DNA of 64,000 nucleotides from Heliocidaris erythrogramma (Eukaryota; Echinodermata; Echinoidea; Camarodonta; Echinometridae). A program made the position numbers and the translations under genes. Below the pieces are notes generated by a model. That model made no database searches. It had not been told where the DNA came from and worked only from the letters and a program-made list of their open reading frames with translations. Of the stretch, positions 12,761 through 26,160 are shown piece after piece; the stretch's first letter is position 1, and every line of letters begins with the position of its first letter. Location of the stretch: NCBI GenBank assembly GCA_025617745.1, contig CM046859.1, positions 25,657,371 to 25,721,370 on the forward strand, given 5' to 3'.

Positions 12761-14568
12761 AAACAATGTGCAGGGATTTTACGATCGAATTCAGATTCCC
12801 CCCAAAAGTGCAGATACAAACAAACTTTGTGACATCATAACATTACATACTCCATTTAGAGCTCGCTGATGCTTCTCCCGTGTCAATTTGAAACGTCAGT
12901 AGGGTGACAAATGGACGACAATAGAAGCGTTTGTTTGTCCATGAATCAATGGAATATTTTGTCAGGTTCATAGAGAGTTTGTGACCTCTCAATCTTGTTT
13001 CGCGTGGTACAAAACAAATCAAACACCTCGCTCAAATTCACTCCGTAATTGGTTGGACCAACTGATACCTTTCAACTTGTATTTGAAGTCATTTGATTTG
13101 ATGGTTTTATTGTGCTGTTCAAGTGAAGTAGAAATGGCTAGTTTGGTGGAACAATTTATAAACTTCATGCACGATACTGCAGTGAAATATGCCCTCTCTT
13201 TCGCTTTCTCTCTCGTTCTCTGTCTTCTAGTGTCACTTTCTGCATCCCCCCCTCCAACTTGCTTGCTCTCATCTATTTTTCATAACTTCTATTCAAGTAT
13301 CAATAATTAATACAATAATAACATCTCTCTCTCTTTGTCCCCCCCCCCCCTCCCCATCAGTCTTTTCCTCCCCATTTTTTCATATATATATTTTTTTACC
13401 GTTGATCACTCTTTACTGCACATAAGGGCTTATCCTTGAATTTGGACTTTTTTCTTCTTCGATGATTCCAAACCTGTGCTCACCTGTTTCAACAATGGAT
13501 ATACCATGAGAAAGTTTATGTCACAGTCAACTTCATGTGACATGTGAACAAAGAATGTTCCCTTCATGCCAAGATAATTGCAGTGCAGGACCAATGACTG
13601 TGAATAATACCCCATTATTAGCAGCCCAAGTATTTTCACAGGATTGACACAGGTTTACAATGGAATTACCCAACCAGCCTTCTTCCAAGGGGAATTTACA
13701 AATTAAATAACATTTCACCATTAGAGACCCTCATGGTAGAATACCTAAATGCGATATTTAGTTTAACTATTTGGGTTTTTTTTAAATAAACTTTATTCAT
13801 TTAATGTACTTAGTGGAAGTTATAAAATTCTGCAATTTATTGTTTTAAAAGCGAGAAGTTACACTGCTATTAGAGATATGAGATGAAATTTCTCATTTGA
13901 AAAAAAAAAATTATTTAAAAAAAAAAGAGGAAGAGATAGGCCTAAAAACTAAGAACAGCAATACATCATACCAAATATAAGCTAATGTTGGAAAACAATA
14001 AATATACTTTATCCCTTTAAAAAGATTTAATTCTTAATATCATCGGTTCTGCAGTTCAAGAAATACGTTATTAATTAATCAGGTCTGAACAGGAGGCTAG
14101 CACACATCTGGAGAAGATTTAAATGCCAGATCAGTTAACCCATTTGGGTCACATGACCAAGGCTAAGGTAAAGACGCACACACTTGACCCCAGCCAGTGG
14201 GGTCACTGCTGGCCGAGTGGACAATGGAATGTGGGGCTAGGGGCAATTACAATCCAGTTGAGGTGATGCTGTATTATTTTTTGGTGCTACTCCACCAGTC
14301 TATCAAATTCAGACCCGAGATGATGCTTTCAAAATGCCGATATATAATTTGTTTCATCAAGCATTTAAAAGACAGCAAAAATTTTCAAAGATAATCTTTC
14401 AAAAATGGTTAATGTCATAATTGAGTCTTTAATATACAGCATGAAAAAGAATTATTTTAGTCACCGACTTCCATTCAGTCTCTTCGCATCATTTCTCAGA
14501 CTAAACATTGTGGAATAATGAACTTGCAAATTTCAAAGGAGAGCTAATGATGCTTGTTGTAGTAACTT
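12761..14568. other. Non-coding sequence with a C12 run
   Basis: A pyrimidine-rich tract lies around 13190-13390 and includes a C12 run at 13339-13350. No gene or transposon ends are recognised. Confidence 0.5.
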
Positions 14569-14825
14569 GAAGAGAAAAATTGATAGTTTTCACAATGCCT
14601 ATTAAAGCCAAAGCAAGAATAAAAGGGGGGAGGATATTTATTGGCTCATTTGAGAATAAACACCCCTCCCCCGTGTCTCAAAATTGTCTCTGGAAATAAA
14701 AGGCAGCATCTTCTATGAAAACGGAATAGAAGAGAGAAATTGATAGTTGTTACGATGCCCCAGCCAGAACCAGAGCTAGAAGAAGAAAAGGGAGGAGATT
14801 GTGGCTGATTTCGGGGCTACCAAAG
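14569..14825. repeat. Diverged two-copy duplication (~160 bp)
   Basis: GAAGAGAAAAATTGATAGTT at 14569 recurs as GAAGAGAGAAATTGATAGTT at 14729. Similarity continues through ACAATGCC/ACGATGCC and a purine block AAAGG..GGAG followed by GGCT in both copies. Confidence 0.55.
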
Positions 14826-15010
14826 CCGTAATACGATGCCTTGCCTTTTGTGCAGGCACGATTCTCTCCAAAGTCTGGCTTATGAAAATGAAGGTGAATC
14901 GTAATGAGATCTGACAGCCTGAAAATGGGTGAAGTGCGTCTCCTCTCGCAAAGTTGGGAGAAACTGCAGTGGTTTGAAACCATGTCTGTTCGTTGGTGTA
15001 GTGATTCTTT

Positions 15011-15269
15011 TTAAAGGGATAACTTATTATTAAACAGATTTACATTCCATTGAAGTGGAATTACCAGTCACAAATCATAGAATATGAGCGATCATTTAAA
15101 ATATGGTGGGTAGGAGGGGGGGGGGGGGCATAGGCCCAGTTATGTAAAAAAAAAAAATCCCAATGTAAATACAATGTACTAATATCAAATGAATAAACCA
15201 TAATTGCAAAACTGAGCACTCTAATATGGCAAAAAGATGGGGAACCATATTGTTGTGTATCCCTTTAAA
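15011..15269. mobile_element. Possible TTAA-type MITE (TIR AGGGATA)
   Basis: TTAAAGGGATA on the left and TATCCCTTTAA on the right are inverted copies about 260 bp apart. They match the outermost bases of the clearer element at 48.77 kb. A G13 run (15116-15128) and an A-run lie inside. The inverted repeat is short and the interior is not palindromic, so chance pairing is possible. Confidence 0.4.
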
Positions 15270-18027
15270 GTTTAAACATATGATACAGATTCAATTTCCA
15301 ACTGTTTTATCTATCGCTGTGAGACAAATGTAATTTTAGAATCAGAGCAAGAGACAGGGGTAGGAAAAAGAGAACAAAGAAATCTATGTGCAGAATGATC
15401 TAACGGTACAAGAATTTATACAATTTTATCCAGTGAGTAATAATATCTGTAACAATAGGTATTGTTGGATACTATTATAAATAACTTTGTTTTTAAAAGT
15501 ACAAATACGGCAGAAAATGGAAAACAATGCATTATTTGTGTTTGAATAATGGCTGAATTTATTATTACCAGAAGTCAATAGGCCTAATGTTCTATTGAGA
15601 GATGGGGAAAGCTTTGTGTTGACCACAGAGAATCTAGAATGCACACGATGATCAAATTTATTCCAAGTGTATGGCTTTGAGGTGAAAGCATTTTATCTAG
15701 ACTACCCTTTCAGATTTCCCCTCATTTCTTGCAGCTCAAAAATCCGCCTTCATTCCGTGCCACATGAAATTCAATCAAGATACAGCAGAACTTCTATCTG
15801 CACGCCTGAGTTCCCGTTTGGAGGTTTAAACATTTAATCCAGTTCCACTTGGCGGCAGCGGAGACAAGGATTGATTATGAATGGATCAAAGAATTGTATA
15901 AGGACGGATAGAATACATTTCAGGGGTACCCCAGAAGGGAGAGAGGGGGAACCTCAGGGTGTGTGTTACTGTTTCATTAGGTTCCACTCCAAGGGCACTT
16001 TCACATTACCAGCGACAGATCGATCTAAACCACACTAGGTTGTACTATCTTGAAAGTGTGAATGGTCTGGTGAGCTGTGGCTAGGTAGGAGCAGGCTACA
16101 ACAGAGTCATGCAATACGGGGCGGGGTTCCTGGGGGAGGGGGAGTGGTCAACATCTGGACTTTCATATTACAATCATACCATTGTTGAATCATGTTGTGA
16201 CCTTAAAATTGTGTCCCAGATTGACTTCAGAGTGTTCTTAGTGGTGACTGATAAAAAATGCCTGGCGCAATGTCAGTCAATTTTTAAAGGCAAGCTCTAC
16301 AAAAGAGCTCAATCAAATAAAACGAACATCTCGGGTCATACTACCATAGGCTTTTCCACTTTCATGTCCGTGATATGAATTGTGTTAGTGTCTCTTTTCA
16401 CCCTCTTCATTGAGGGGGCTCTACAAGTACAACCAACAAGAAATGTCACGATGGCGCTGGTGTCGACCCTAATACAAAGACGACTTACAGGTGCACATTG
16501 TCCACTCATCCCAAATGAAACCCAACGTTATAAACCAGTACATTTCCTATTTCCATAATGGATCCATGCTATCCGATTCATTCACCGGAAACGGAATAAG
16601 AGGTAGAAGTCATGACAAATGTCAGACCGGAGAAAGAGGTGGAAATGGGTCCTGTCACTTGGTCCCTGGGTCCGTGCCTTCCATGGCATGCATGTCAGGC
16701 GATGACGTCCCATCTCAAATGTACAATTTCTTTCATACCAATGTCTTTGACACCAATCACAAGTGACAGTTCAACCAGCCTCGGTTAGCACTTCCAAAAA
16801 GTGCAGACAAATTTGAACATTTTCTTCCCTGTATTGTCATGGCAAACATCGCCCATTGAAAAGCAGCCCCAGAAATACCCACAGAATCACTTTTATTAGA
16901 GATCATTTGATTAACATTGCCATCCAAGCATATTGACAGCATTCCTTAGTCACAAGCAAATTTGCCAAGACACATTTGCCCGACGTGATGAGATGTCTTC
17001 GACGACGACAATGTTTTGCAAAACTGAAGAAAGGTTCAAAGAGTTCTGCTGGGTAGAGTCTCGGACCTTTCATGACATCTGCCCTACTTCATCATCCAAT
17101 CCTACGATTGCTGAGAAAAACTTGGCAAAAGAAAAATGCTCATGAACGTTGTAAAGGTTCCTATGAGCTCATTCCTAACCAATAAACCAATTTGGACAGA
17201 CTTCACACACCATCTTTTTGAAATGTTTCAAATGTTGGCACATACAATGCTGGAGTATAATTGCTAAATCAAAACACCAGAATGGAAAGTCATCACCATA
17301 TAAGACAATGAGAAAGAAAGTAGTAGACATTGCTATTTTATCCATCACATTCTCCATCGACAAGCAGACAGAATTTGGAATTCTGTCTGAAGTTTTTGCT
17401 CTAAGATTGTGTGGAATTCCAAGGGCAAATTACTTTCAGAAATCAAAACAATGCATTGTTCAGAATATGAAATCGTAAAAATGTGAGGTACTTTTGCTTT
17501 CTGCAACTCATGTTTCCATAGTAGAAACTGCTGTGAACCTACAAAAACAACTATGGAGGGGGTTTTCAAGCAGTGAAAGCAGCCCGTAAAGAGACTCCTC
17601 AGATTGGTGAAGAGTTGTTAAAGTGAATTTTCAGCATTTGAAACAATGTGGACATACCTTTCATCTTGGGTAGTTATTTTCACAACAGTGGAGACAAATG
17701 AAGGCAACATGGTATAAAAACAAAATATTTTTCTTTCAAAAAGCAATAATCTGAAAATGAGTGAAATAAGGTTAAACAATGCACCACACATCAAGTATTT
17801 GTCCTCAACCACTTTCACTTTCAAATTTATTCTCTACTCTGTAACAGATGGAGACATGGGATCCTTATGGTGGCATCATCAATGAATATCTTTCTCATCA
17901 GGACATTCAGCAATATTTGAACCAAGACTTTTCAAGGGTCGCAGCAACTTCTTTTCAATCCATCAACTCTTGGTCAAAATCCTCCTCTTTATCTTTTTCT
18001 CTTTCACTCTGGTCTCTCTCTGGAGCT
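15270..18027. other. Unique sequence, no gene recognised
   Basis: I see only short ORFs. The 16.1-17.6 kb part has a slightly richer ORF content on both strands, but no domain, signal peptide or splice-bounded frame that I trust. Confidence 0.5.
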
Positions 18028-18165
18028 GGGGAGCGTTTCATCAAGCGTTTTGTCAGTGATTTTTACCGACAACTGTTATATGCTATTGAAATCCTTGCAT
18101 CTGATTGGCTGAGAGTAAACTTGTCAGTAAAAATCACTGACAAAACACTTGATGAAACACTCCCC
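18028..18165 (+). mobile_element. Hairpin MITE, arm type A
   Basis: Starts GGGGAGCGTTTCATCAAGCG and ends with its inverse at CTCCCC. The core has small differences (TTATATGCTATTGAAATCC, GAGAGTAAACTTGTC). GGAGCT occurs on both sides, immediately before and one base after the element, and could be a target duplication. The ORF crossing it (17848-18174) is a read-through of the hairpin. Confidence 0.87.
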
Positions 18166-18779
18166 AGGAGCTGAGAAGAGGTCTCCATCACCCCTATATA
18201 TCAGCAGGGTATGGATAAAACTTGAGAACATGGCTGCTGGCAACAGTCTGGTGTGAAGGAGAAGGGGAGTATTTCAACAACAAAAAAACCCACCAGAAAA
18301 CAGTCCTCCGTTTTTAACATTTTCTTTCTTTCAATTATTTCTTTTCACCATCATATTTCTGTATTATTTAGTGTTGTTTGGAAAGAAAATCAGAAATTCT
18401 GATCAAAGCTATTATAAAAAAAAAAACTCTCAAGACTGTGTTGGAAACTGAATTCTGTCCATTAATGGATTTTAAATCATCCTATCCTCTCATTAATCAC
18501 TCAAAAATATCTATTCTAAACTAACTTTTTGAATAGTGGGATTAAAGTTTGTATGAAATAATTTACACCTCATTTTGCTTGGTGTTTGAAAAGAAAAGCA
18601 CTATTCTGATCGTATGTAAATCAAGCAATAAACACTTGAAGGGAGAATAGAGATCAGAGCAATAAAGATATGGAATAAAGAAGGAAAAAGAAGAGATGGG
18701 CAAAGAAACAAAATGGAAAGGGGGAGAAATAGAAAGACAGATGAAAAGAAGAAAAAACGAAGCAGAAAGAGGAAAAGAC

Positions 18780-18960
18780 GGTCAGAAAGAGAGAGAGGGG
18801 CTGGAAGAGAGTGAGGGGGAAGAGAGAGTGAGAGGGAAAGAGAGAGAGAGAGGGGAAGAGAGAGAAAGAGGAGAGAGAGGAAAGAGAGAGAGAAAGGAGA
18901 GAGAGAAAGGAGAGAGAGAAAGAGAAGGAGAGAGAGAAAGGAGAAAGAAAGAGAAGGGGA
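18780..18960. repeat. GA-rich low-complexity tract
   Basis: An about 180-bp AG-rich purine tract with GAGAGA and GAAAGG variants. Translations give Glu/Arg- or Ser/Leu-rich pseudo-proteins on the two strands. I reject these as genes. Confidence 0.9.
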
Positions 18961-21465
18961 AATACAGGGACAGAAAACGAATTGAATGAGGAAGAAGAAG
19001 GTCATGGATGTCATCGGCACTCTGTTTTTATTCTTGACGTCTCCTTGTCTCCAAGTTTGGATGGAAGCCGATATGTTTCAATTTTCTTGCGAGGTAAAAG
19101 GGCAAAATCCTCCAAAGAATGCCTTTATACTGATGAGAAAAGATGCTGGGGGTGTCTGCATGGCGTCTTAATTGCAATTTGATACACGTCTATCTACCAT
19201 AGCAATCTTTTGTCTAAAATACCATTCAAATAGAAAAAAAAATCAATAATTCAATTGAGGATGTGCGAAATCTATATCGTTTCAACACCATATTTGAACT
19301 TGGTTTATGGAAGTGAAATTCTACGAAAGCACTCAAAGAGTTCTTCTTTTTCATTTGATGGAAATTGTCAAGCTGTTTTTGCAACTTAATTCTTCAAGAA
19401 CACATTAAAGTGTAGCAAAGGGGAATGAACTTCTACAGTCACGCTCATTTCTTTTGCAAAGTGAAAGTTGTATGAAATCAGGTAAAAGCAAAATTGCGTA
19501 ATGCAGACAGAAAAAGGGATCAATTACTAAATCTGTGGTAAAGCAAAAGCTGATTATGGTTCACCTTCTTTCTGCGAAAAAGACCGCAATAATGAGAACT
19601 GGAAAAGGCCCGGATTGGGGTTGGGAATTACAATAATAGAAATATAGCGAGCCAAAAGAAGTGACAGTCTTATGCATTTTAACAGCTTCCTATGCAAAAT
19701 GAGTGCATTCACTATTCGACACATTGAAAGTACCATAGACATTTCATGACATGATGATTTGCTTCTTGTGACAGAAATATTATGGAGCCTAAGTTTTGCA
19801 AAGGTAACTGCATTCCCATCTCCTCTCTTCCCCTCTCTCTCTCTTAGATATGATTACGTGTTTCAATCAAAGTATCAGCCTGTCTATACCAAGCAAGTTT
19901 GAATTCTCTTCAGGAGAAAATAATGCTCTAGGTTATTGGCTCATCAAAATCTTCAAACAGAATAAACATTACTTTTTCACAAATACTTGATTTGAAATAT
20001 TCAAATGGGTATCATTCGTCTTGATTTCGTCTGTCACACAGATATCCATTTCAATATGATGTCCTTTGCATTTAAACTCCTGCACTTAACATTGCCAGCT
20101 GCATCGGGTAAGACCCCCAATCCAGCTCTCGAAAATCAATCTTTGGTCCACGACGACGACTGTAGCATGAACGAGGTGAACAAAACCGCAAAAACCAGTG
20201 CAATTTCGGCAGCATCCAGTTCATAAAAGAAACTGGTATGCCAGGGAGCTCCAAGAAAAGGCCCCTCAAAACCACAACACATCAGGTTCTTTTCAGCCTG
20301 TTTGAATCAGTACAAAAGAAGTTTAATCATTCTCAGTACAAAACACAAGCATGCACTCCAGGAATTAGCATTCAAGTCAGATTTTCTCTCCTTGTTAGAA
20401 AGTGTCCAGGATGGACAAAATTACACACCTTCTTCTAAAAAGAATATTTTATTCTTATTTCAGCTGTAATGCTGATACTATCTGCTTTCAGGTTTTTATT
20501 CTGAGCTCTTTGAAAGTATGTAATATCAAGCATAATCCCTATCAGATTAGAAACATGGAAATAATTGTCTTTTTTTTTTCTTCTGATACTTAATTCTCAC
20601 ACATTCTAGAAGACAAGTTTCAGTACAGTTTTTCTACTTGTCATTCGCCATTATCATCTAGCTTCCAAATATTTCAATCACTACAAAAAAATATCATAAT
20701 ATGGAGGTAGAAAATCTAGGTTCTTCATTTTAAGTATATACACTGCCAATAAAAAGCCATATGATTGATAAAACCCTTGAGATCTTTGAATAAGTTGTAA
20801 GGTTTCCCTTTAATTGCAACTGCAGATCCCTGCGAATGGTTCTGATGTGTACATTACAAAGAGGGGACAGGGATGCAGGAGCTGTACAGGAAGACGTCTC
20901 GCATTCATCGAGTCAATGAAAGAAATGGCCACCAATCAAGCAACTTAGTAACGTGTGGCTGTTGCCTTGTGAGATTGACACTTCGACGAATGGCGACACA
21001 AACAAATCGACCCAAGACGATCCCTGAATGGATAAAGTAAACATGATTCGTTTCCATAATGCACAGCGCCTGCTTTTCAAGAAAGGGAAGACCTTGTATC
21101 TATTCCAAGTCATTAAAGATACCTAAAGGTGTTACATAAAGTAATGTGGAGAAAACTGAAGAGGATTCCTAAATATTTCTTGAATCTTTGTAAACTGCAT
21201 GTTTCTATCAACAATCAATTGTTGAATTACAGTAAGATTTTTTTAAAATTACATACTGGCCTAAGTGTACAAAGGCTGGTCCTTCACTTTGAGATGTATT
21301 ATTTCCAAATAGAGATATAAAAGTTCATTTAAATCAGCTGATCGATCTATATCATAACTCTACTTTCCAAACATCAGAGTGGTTGAGAGACAACAGATCC
21401 CACCATGAGATGAGTGCTTAAACAAATACAAATTCAAGGCAATTATCACTCAACATTCCTTGCAG
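18961..21465. other. Unique sequence, no gene recognised
   Basis: I see only short ORFs. A minus-strand frame around 20913-21030 follows an acceptor-like pyrimidine-AG near 21030, but nothing links it to other exons. Confidence 0.45.
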
Positions 21466-21717
21466 CTGACTCATATATTTCCTGAAAAAGAGGATAATCA
21501 GAAGAAGATAGGAGCTGCCAAAGACCACGACCTGATGTTTGAAGAGAGCCGGAGCAATCGTGAAAAACTGCACGCAATCACGCAGATCGCTCGCAGCAGA
21601 AAAGACACAAACACTCATAAAGCGACAAGTGGAGGGGATTGTTTATCTTGCATGCGCTCAAACTATCCCATCTTCTGTTCTTCACATGACTTTCAACAAA
21701 AGCATTTATTGATTTGA
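21466..21717 (+). CDS. Weak candidate 3'-terminal exon, unknown protein
   Basis: The stretch follows an acceptor-like sequence (CAACATTCCTTGCAG, ending at 21465) and stays open for 83 codons to a TGA at 21715-21717. The translation is charged and hydrophilic (Lys, Asp, Glu and Arg rich, with KEDNQKK and DLMFEESRSNREKL) and ends with a small cysteine pair (CLSC). I recognise no family. An 84-codon open frame is common by chance in AT-rich DNA, so the acceptor and the composition are the only support. It may instead be a lncRNA exon or nothing. Confidence 0.18.
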   Translation: MTHIFPEKEDNQKKIGAAKDHDLMFEESRSNREKLHAITQIARSRKDTNTHKATSGGDCLSCMRSNYPIFCSSHDFQQKHLLI

Positions 21718-22440
21718 TCTATTTTTCTTTTTTTGCTTATTAACTGGATCATCAACACTCTAGTTGTGACTTTGGTGATTCTTTGGGAATATTTCCCACA
21801 GTTTGGGCTTCTGTTTTTGGTGGTTTGTATTCATGCTATAGCTTGGTAACTATACGCAGAAGATATTGGAATGAGAGTTATGCCACTCCAATAACCGAAG
21901 AAGTTGAACTTTAGACTTTAACAAATTCCTTGGTCACCCCTTTAGAGAAATTATTGAATATTTTTATTCTCTACAGTCATATGACACAGCCTTTTCCCAT
22001 CTGTTGATTTTTAGCGAGCCCTCCCATTTCTATTGGTTCTAACAAATAAAAAAAATGTTAATATATGTCAAGATGTATGTTAAGATAAGGCACAGGATTT
22101 CAGCAGGTCTATAGGGTTTCTGGCCTTGGATCAGATTGATACTCTGCCAACCTTAACACATTCGTACCAACTACTTCTGGAAAGCCAATTTAGCATTCTG
22201 GAGCACCATTTACGCAAGCTCAGGAGGGACCCACTGTTGGGCAAGGATTATGATGTGGGTCCATGACATAAAATTTGGCCTATTTCACATCGTTGATCAG
22301 GGTCCATGTGCACATATAATATATGGGCCTGCATGTGCCCATGGTACGGAGCTGATTAAATCAAACTCGGAAACACGGAAATGGTTTCAAGTGATACAAC
22401 ATATTCCAGATAAGTACTTATGACTCTACATTACCTTAAA
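21718..22440. other. Unique sequence, nothing recognised
   Basis: No gene, hairpin or tandem repeat recognised. Confidence 0.5.
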
Positions 22441-22715
22441 CCCATTCACATTGACAACCTTGGCAAGCACACCTGCCTCAGGCATTAATTGTTCGTATAT
22501 GAACATTTTTTCCTCTCAATTTATCATGTTCCCCATCCCATATGATAATATGAAGCATTGTAGGTTCTACAATCTCGTATGAACTTCAGCAGAAATGATT
22601 CAACAAGCCCTTTCACACCGATGCCCTTAGCGGCAAGACCTTTGTTGGATATTGTTTGTAAGAACATCTCCCTCCCTATTCATCAAGTTCCCCATCTCAT
22701 CCCGTATCCCTCGGA
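22441..22715. repeat. Diverged two-copy duplication (~167 bp)
   Basis: CCCATTCACATTGACAACCT at 22441 resembles CCCTTTCACACCGATGCCCT at 22608. Each is followed by GGCAAG, a TTGTTxGTA-like motif, GAACAT, and GTTCCCCATCxCAT at about 22527 and 22690. Confidence 0.5.
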
Positions 22716-24139
22716 GCGCAAATAGCACTCTCTTGATACAGTCTCAGCTTCCCCAGACCTGACATCTCTCTCTCTTCATCATCATCCCATCCTCATCGCA
22801 TACCTCAGCTCTTCTTCTCCTCCACCTGGAGGAATGACTACCCCTTCATCAGCATCCAAACTCCTTTCTTGCCACCATTATGAGGACGTTCTAATCGCCT
22901 TACCCACGCTATCCTCAACCCATTACTGCTAAAGAGAAGGGGATCTTCCTCTTAGATTGTCTTTAACGTTACCCCCAATATTCAAATCACCCCAAGACAG
23001 TGGCAAGCTCGGATGGAAGTATCTTTACCCGCCATCAACGCTCACCTATTTCTCTGCCTGGATTGGAAAGGCTTGGCATTTTCAGCATCTTTCCTCAGGC
23101 TTGACCCATCTCCGTTTCCACAGTAATCACATTACTATTCTCTCGCAAACATAAATATGTAACAAGGAATTCAATTCACCCTGCTGTTCGAACAACGTCG
23201 GATCAAACGGTAAGGGAATATTCATCTCGCGACCCAATGCTTGGTTATCGTATCCCAGAGATGAAAATGAATCGGCCTTCATCTTGAAGTAAGAAACTCA
23301 TTCATCAAACTTATACTTCACTAGAGACACAGAAAGGTAGACATTTCTTTCTATTCATTTCAAACCATACCCAGAAACATGTATACATCACCCTCAAGAT
23401 CCATAATTCTATTTTCAGAAAGACCATCCATCCATCCTTCACTGCTGATCTGAATACAATTTAAGCAAGACCCTTTCACACTGAAAAAAACAACATAATT
23501 TACAAAATTTTATATTCAAGGTGACTTTCCAATTGTCTAAAGCATCAATTTAAAGGTCTAGGCCTATACAGTTTCTCTTGCAAAACTGTGTATGCATATG
23601 AGGAGTGACTTTACATCTGAATAGTCACAGCAAAGCTAATTCTAGTTCTAAACATGAAAATACTTATAGGGGTTAGTGTGAACACCCCTATGCATTGTCA
23701 GATTACACAAAAACATCCCAAATGTCAAAATCAGCATTGGAAATGATGATCCTTCACCACCAGATGAGGTCTTGGCATTATTCTAGGCCTTTAATCCTGA
23801 ATATAGCCCCTAGTCAGACAACAAGGATTTTTAAAATAGGGGGAAGAGCCGCTGAGATGGAAATTTCTCATCTTCTTTGCCCCAGCATACATGGGAAGGC
23901 TCTGCAGGAGTGATGGGTAACTGTTTGATTTGAAGGAGAATGTTGAAAGGATGCAGGTATTCATTTGGAATTTGATCTCTTCAGAACACTGGGTTTAGCT
24001 TTTCTATGGACTCCCTTACTAATCTTCCCCATCTTCCCCTTCCTTCCTACTCTTTCATAAAAAAGGACCAAAGAGTGATGCATTGAATTATTTGGGTGTA
24101 ATTCTCCCCCATTTTGTTCTCTACTCCATATCACTACCA
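22716..24139. other. Unique sequence, nothing recognised
   Basis: Short ORFs only. A relatively GC-richer, pyrimidine-biased part at 22740-23110 shows no splice-bounded frame I trust. Confidence 0.5.
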
Positions 24140-24302
24140 CCCCCCCCCCCCCCCCCCCCCCCCGGAAATATATGGAGTTCTCTAATTTCATTCCAAGCTA
24201 TTATTTGAATTTTTTTACTACATGCAATGCACTTTAGTTGTAACCATGCATTCATAAGATGAGATTAATTCCAGAGTGTGAAGGGGGTGGGGGGGGGGGG
24301 GG
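24140..24302 (+). repeat. Poly(C)24 and poly(G)14 runs
   Basis: A C24 run at 24140-24163 and a G14 run at 24289-24302, about 125 bp apart and in complementary orientation. Confidence 0.95.
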
Positions 24303-24773
24303 TATGAAAGAGACCCATTTTGCCTTGTTCCATGCCCTTTACCTTGACTTTCTAGGCCAGTGAATTAGGTCTAGTTAGATGTTTTGGTATGGCCTATCAT
24401 CTCCAATCTCTCTGCACCAGTATATACTTTCGATTCTCAGCCTACGCAACCTACAACATGTACAACATGTAGCCACAGCACACCTGGTCAAACTTACTGA
24501 TCAAATATAATCCAAATGACCCATCCCCCAACCCAAGAGTGGTTAAAGGCTACCCTCAGAACCAGTCCAATATTTTGGGTTAGGACTATACTTTATTATT
24601 ATTATTATTACTTTATTTTCGTGCTGACATGAAAGATTTATTTAGCTCTAAAATTCAATGTTGACAGCTAGAATGCAAGAATTCTATGATATTCATTTTG
24701 CTATTCTGTGCTTTGTGGAGCTGCACTATGCAGTTTTGGCTGGGGAATATGATTTTGGGGTTCTGAAATGTCA

Positions 24774-24912
24774 GGGGAGCGTTTCATGAAAGGAAGTTGT
24801 CGGATATTTTATCCGACAACTGTTATAAGCTACTGAAATCCTTCCATCTGATTGGCTGAGAGCAAATTTGTCGGAAAAAATATCTGACAAGTCCTTTCAT
24901 GAAACGCCCCCC
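24774..24912 (+). mobile_element. Hairpin MITE, arm type B
   Basis: It starts GGGGAGCGTTTCATGAAAGG and ends CTTTCATGAAACGCCCCCC. The arms differ from type A after GTTTCAT and contain a nested palindrome (TGTCGGATATTTTATCCGACA). The core TTATAAGCTACTGAAATCC followed by CTGATTGGCTGAGAGCAAAT is essentially identical to the type A core. Confidence 0.85.
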
Positions 24913-25215
24913 AGGTATGTTGAATTCTCAAATGGTGGAACTATTTAATCATAATCACTAAATGAATATAAACTAGATACAAATCGAACGCAACAATTTC
25001 ATCACAAATACCAATGTTCTTATTCAGGATTCCCGCAAAATGTATATTTTCAAAGGGGATTCCACATATTAAAATGATTCACAGGGCCACTTGCCCTAGC
25101 AACAGAATCTGAGCCTTTGTTTAGGATGTTGCCATAGGCTCCTCCCATAACATATGGATGAAGTTATGAAGGGCATGATGATGTTAACCTACCAAAGGGC
25201 CCCATCTGCAGTTAC

Positions 25216-25349
25216 CTGACCAAATGAATGCCCCCAAATAGAAAAGGGGTGAATCAGAACTTGGACAAGACCCAATGATGGGTCGTGTTGACAGTTGGCG
25301 TCAGCTTGTGAGCTTGGTATTTGGGTGTGAGCACTCTCAAGTGATGCCT
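25216..25349 (-). CDS. Weak candidate internal exon, unknown protein
   Basis: On the minus strand the segment is bounded by an acceptor-like CTGTTCATGTTTGCAG and a donor-like CAG/GTAACT. The 134-nt interval is open in one frame, starting after two bases, and gives about 44 residues (for example SAHTQIPSSQADANCQHD, then HPFSIWGHSFGQ). No family is recognised. Joining it directly to the signal-peptide exon at 28.7 kb would create a stop across the junction, so the two are not consecutive exons. A second frame is also open for 32 codons, which lowers confidence. Confidence 0.2.
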
Positions 25350-25369
25350 CTGCAAACATGAACAGATAT

Positions 25370-25612
25370 CTCTCAGTCAACTATCACTTGTTGTGTTCAC
25401 ATGAGAGATTTAATTCACTCTCAATTGCGGTTGCAATAGACTGAGATACCTTTCTCACAGTCAATCATCACCCAATGTGTTCACATGAAAAATTTAATGC
25501 TAGTTCATTGGAAATAGAATGAGTTTCAGAAACAGATACCTATCGGTCAACTAGGCCTACGACGTCTATCACTATTTCTTGTCTTCACATAGGAAATTTA
25601 ACCTTTGTTCAG
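25370..25612. repeat. Three-copy diverged repeat (~85-105 bp)
   Basis: The motif CAGTCAA-TATCAC, then TGTGTTCACATGA-GATTTAA recurs at about 25374, 25459 and 25566 (the last as CTTCACATAGGAAATTTAA). It is a decayed tandem duplication without coding potential. Confidence 0.5.
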
Positions 25613-25994
25613 TCACAATAACTACACCAGCAACATTGAGATCAGCAATCCCATATCATCATTGAATAGATAATGGTATACATGTAAAGCTTTTAAGAAA
25701 ACGGCTCTCTTGAATATAACAACTGACACAACATTCTAAATTCTCCTTTTTTCTCTCTTTCTCTTTTCTTTCTTAAATAGGGCAATAATCATATACAATA
25801 TTGAGTGGACATCCAATCCATATCAGAATACTTATTTGACTGCTATCAATGCTAACATATAAAAATACTAATGAGAAAAGAAAAATACTCAAGATGGTGT
25901 TGGTTTCATTCTACGCTGTATGCACACGTAGAGTGAAACCAATGCATGAGAAAGAGATCATGAATGATATACCGGGAAATGAACTTGGATCTGA

Positions 25995-26142
25995 GCCCCT
26001 GTTTCATAAACTTGTTATCAATAACATGTTACAATAGTTGTTTTAAGCTCCTCATATCCTTGCATCTAATTGGTTGAGAGCAAATTTGTCATAGAAATGG
26101 GGCAGTTGTTACTGATACCAAGTTTTATGAAACAAGGACCAG
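25995..26142 (+). mobile_element. Hairpin MITE, arm type C
   Basis: Left arm CCCCTGTTTCATAAACTTGT pairs with right arm ACCAAGTTTTATGAAACAAG. The core retains ATCCTTGCATCTAATTGG and GAGAGCAAATTTGTC, so it is the same core as types A and B inside different arms. It is older looking, with more substitutions. In this copy the core is CCAATTAGA on the reverse strand. Confidence 0.75.
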
Positions 26143-26160
26143 GCGTATATATCTTCCATT

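Noticed and set aside
17848-18174. 108-codon plus-strand ORF
   Set aside because: Its second half is read-through of the hairpin MITE; the same peptide would appear at every copy in this frame.
18601-19020. 139-residue minus-strand ORF rich in Ser/Leu
   Set aside because: Pure translation of a GA/TC microsatellite. Similar artefacts occur at 5868-6347, 10863-11210, 49183-49649, 56345-56735 and 61277-61597.
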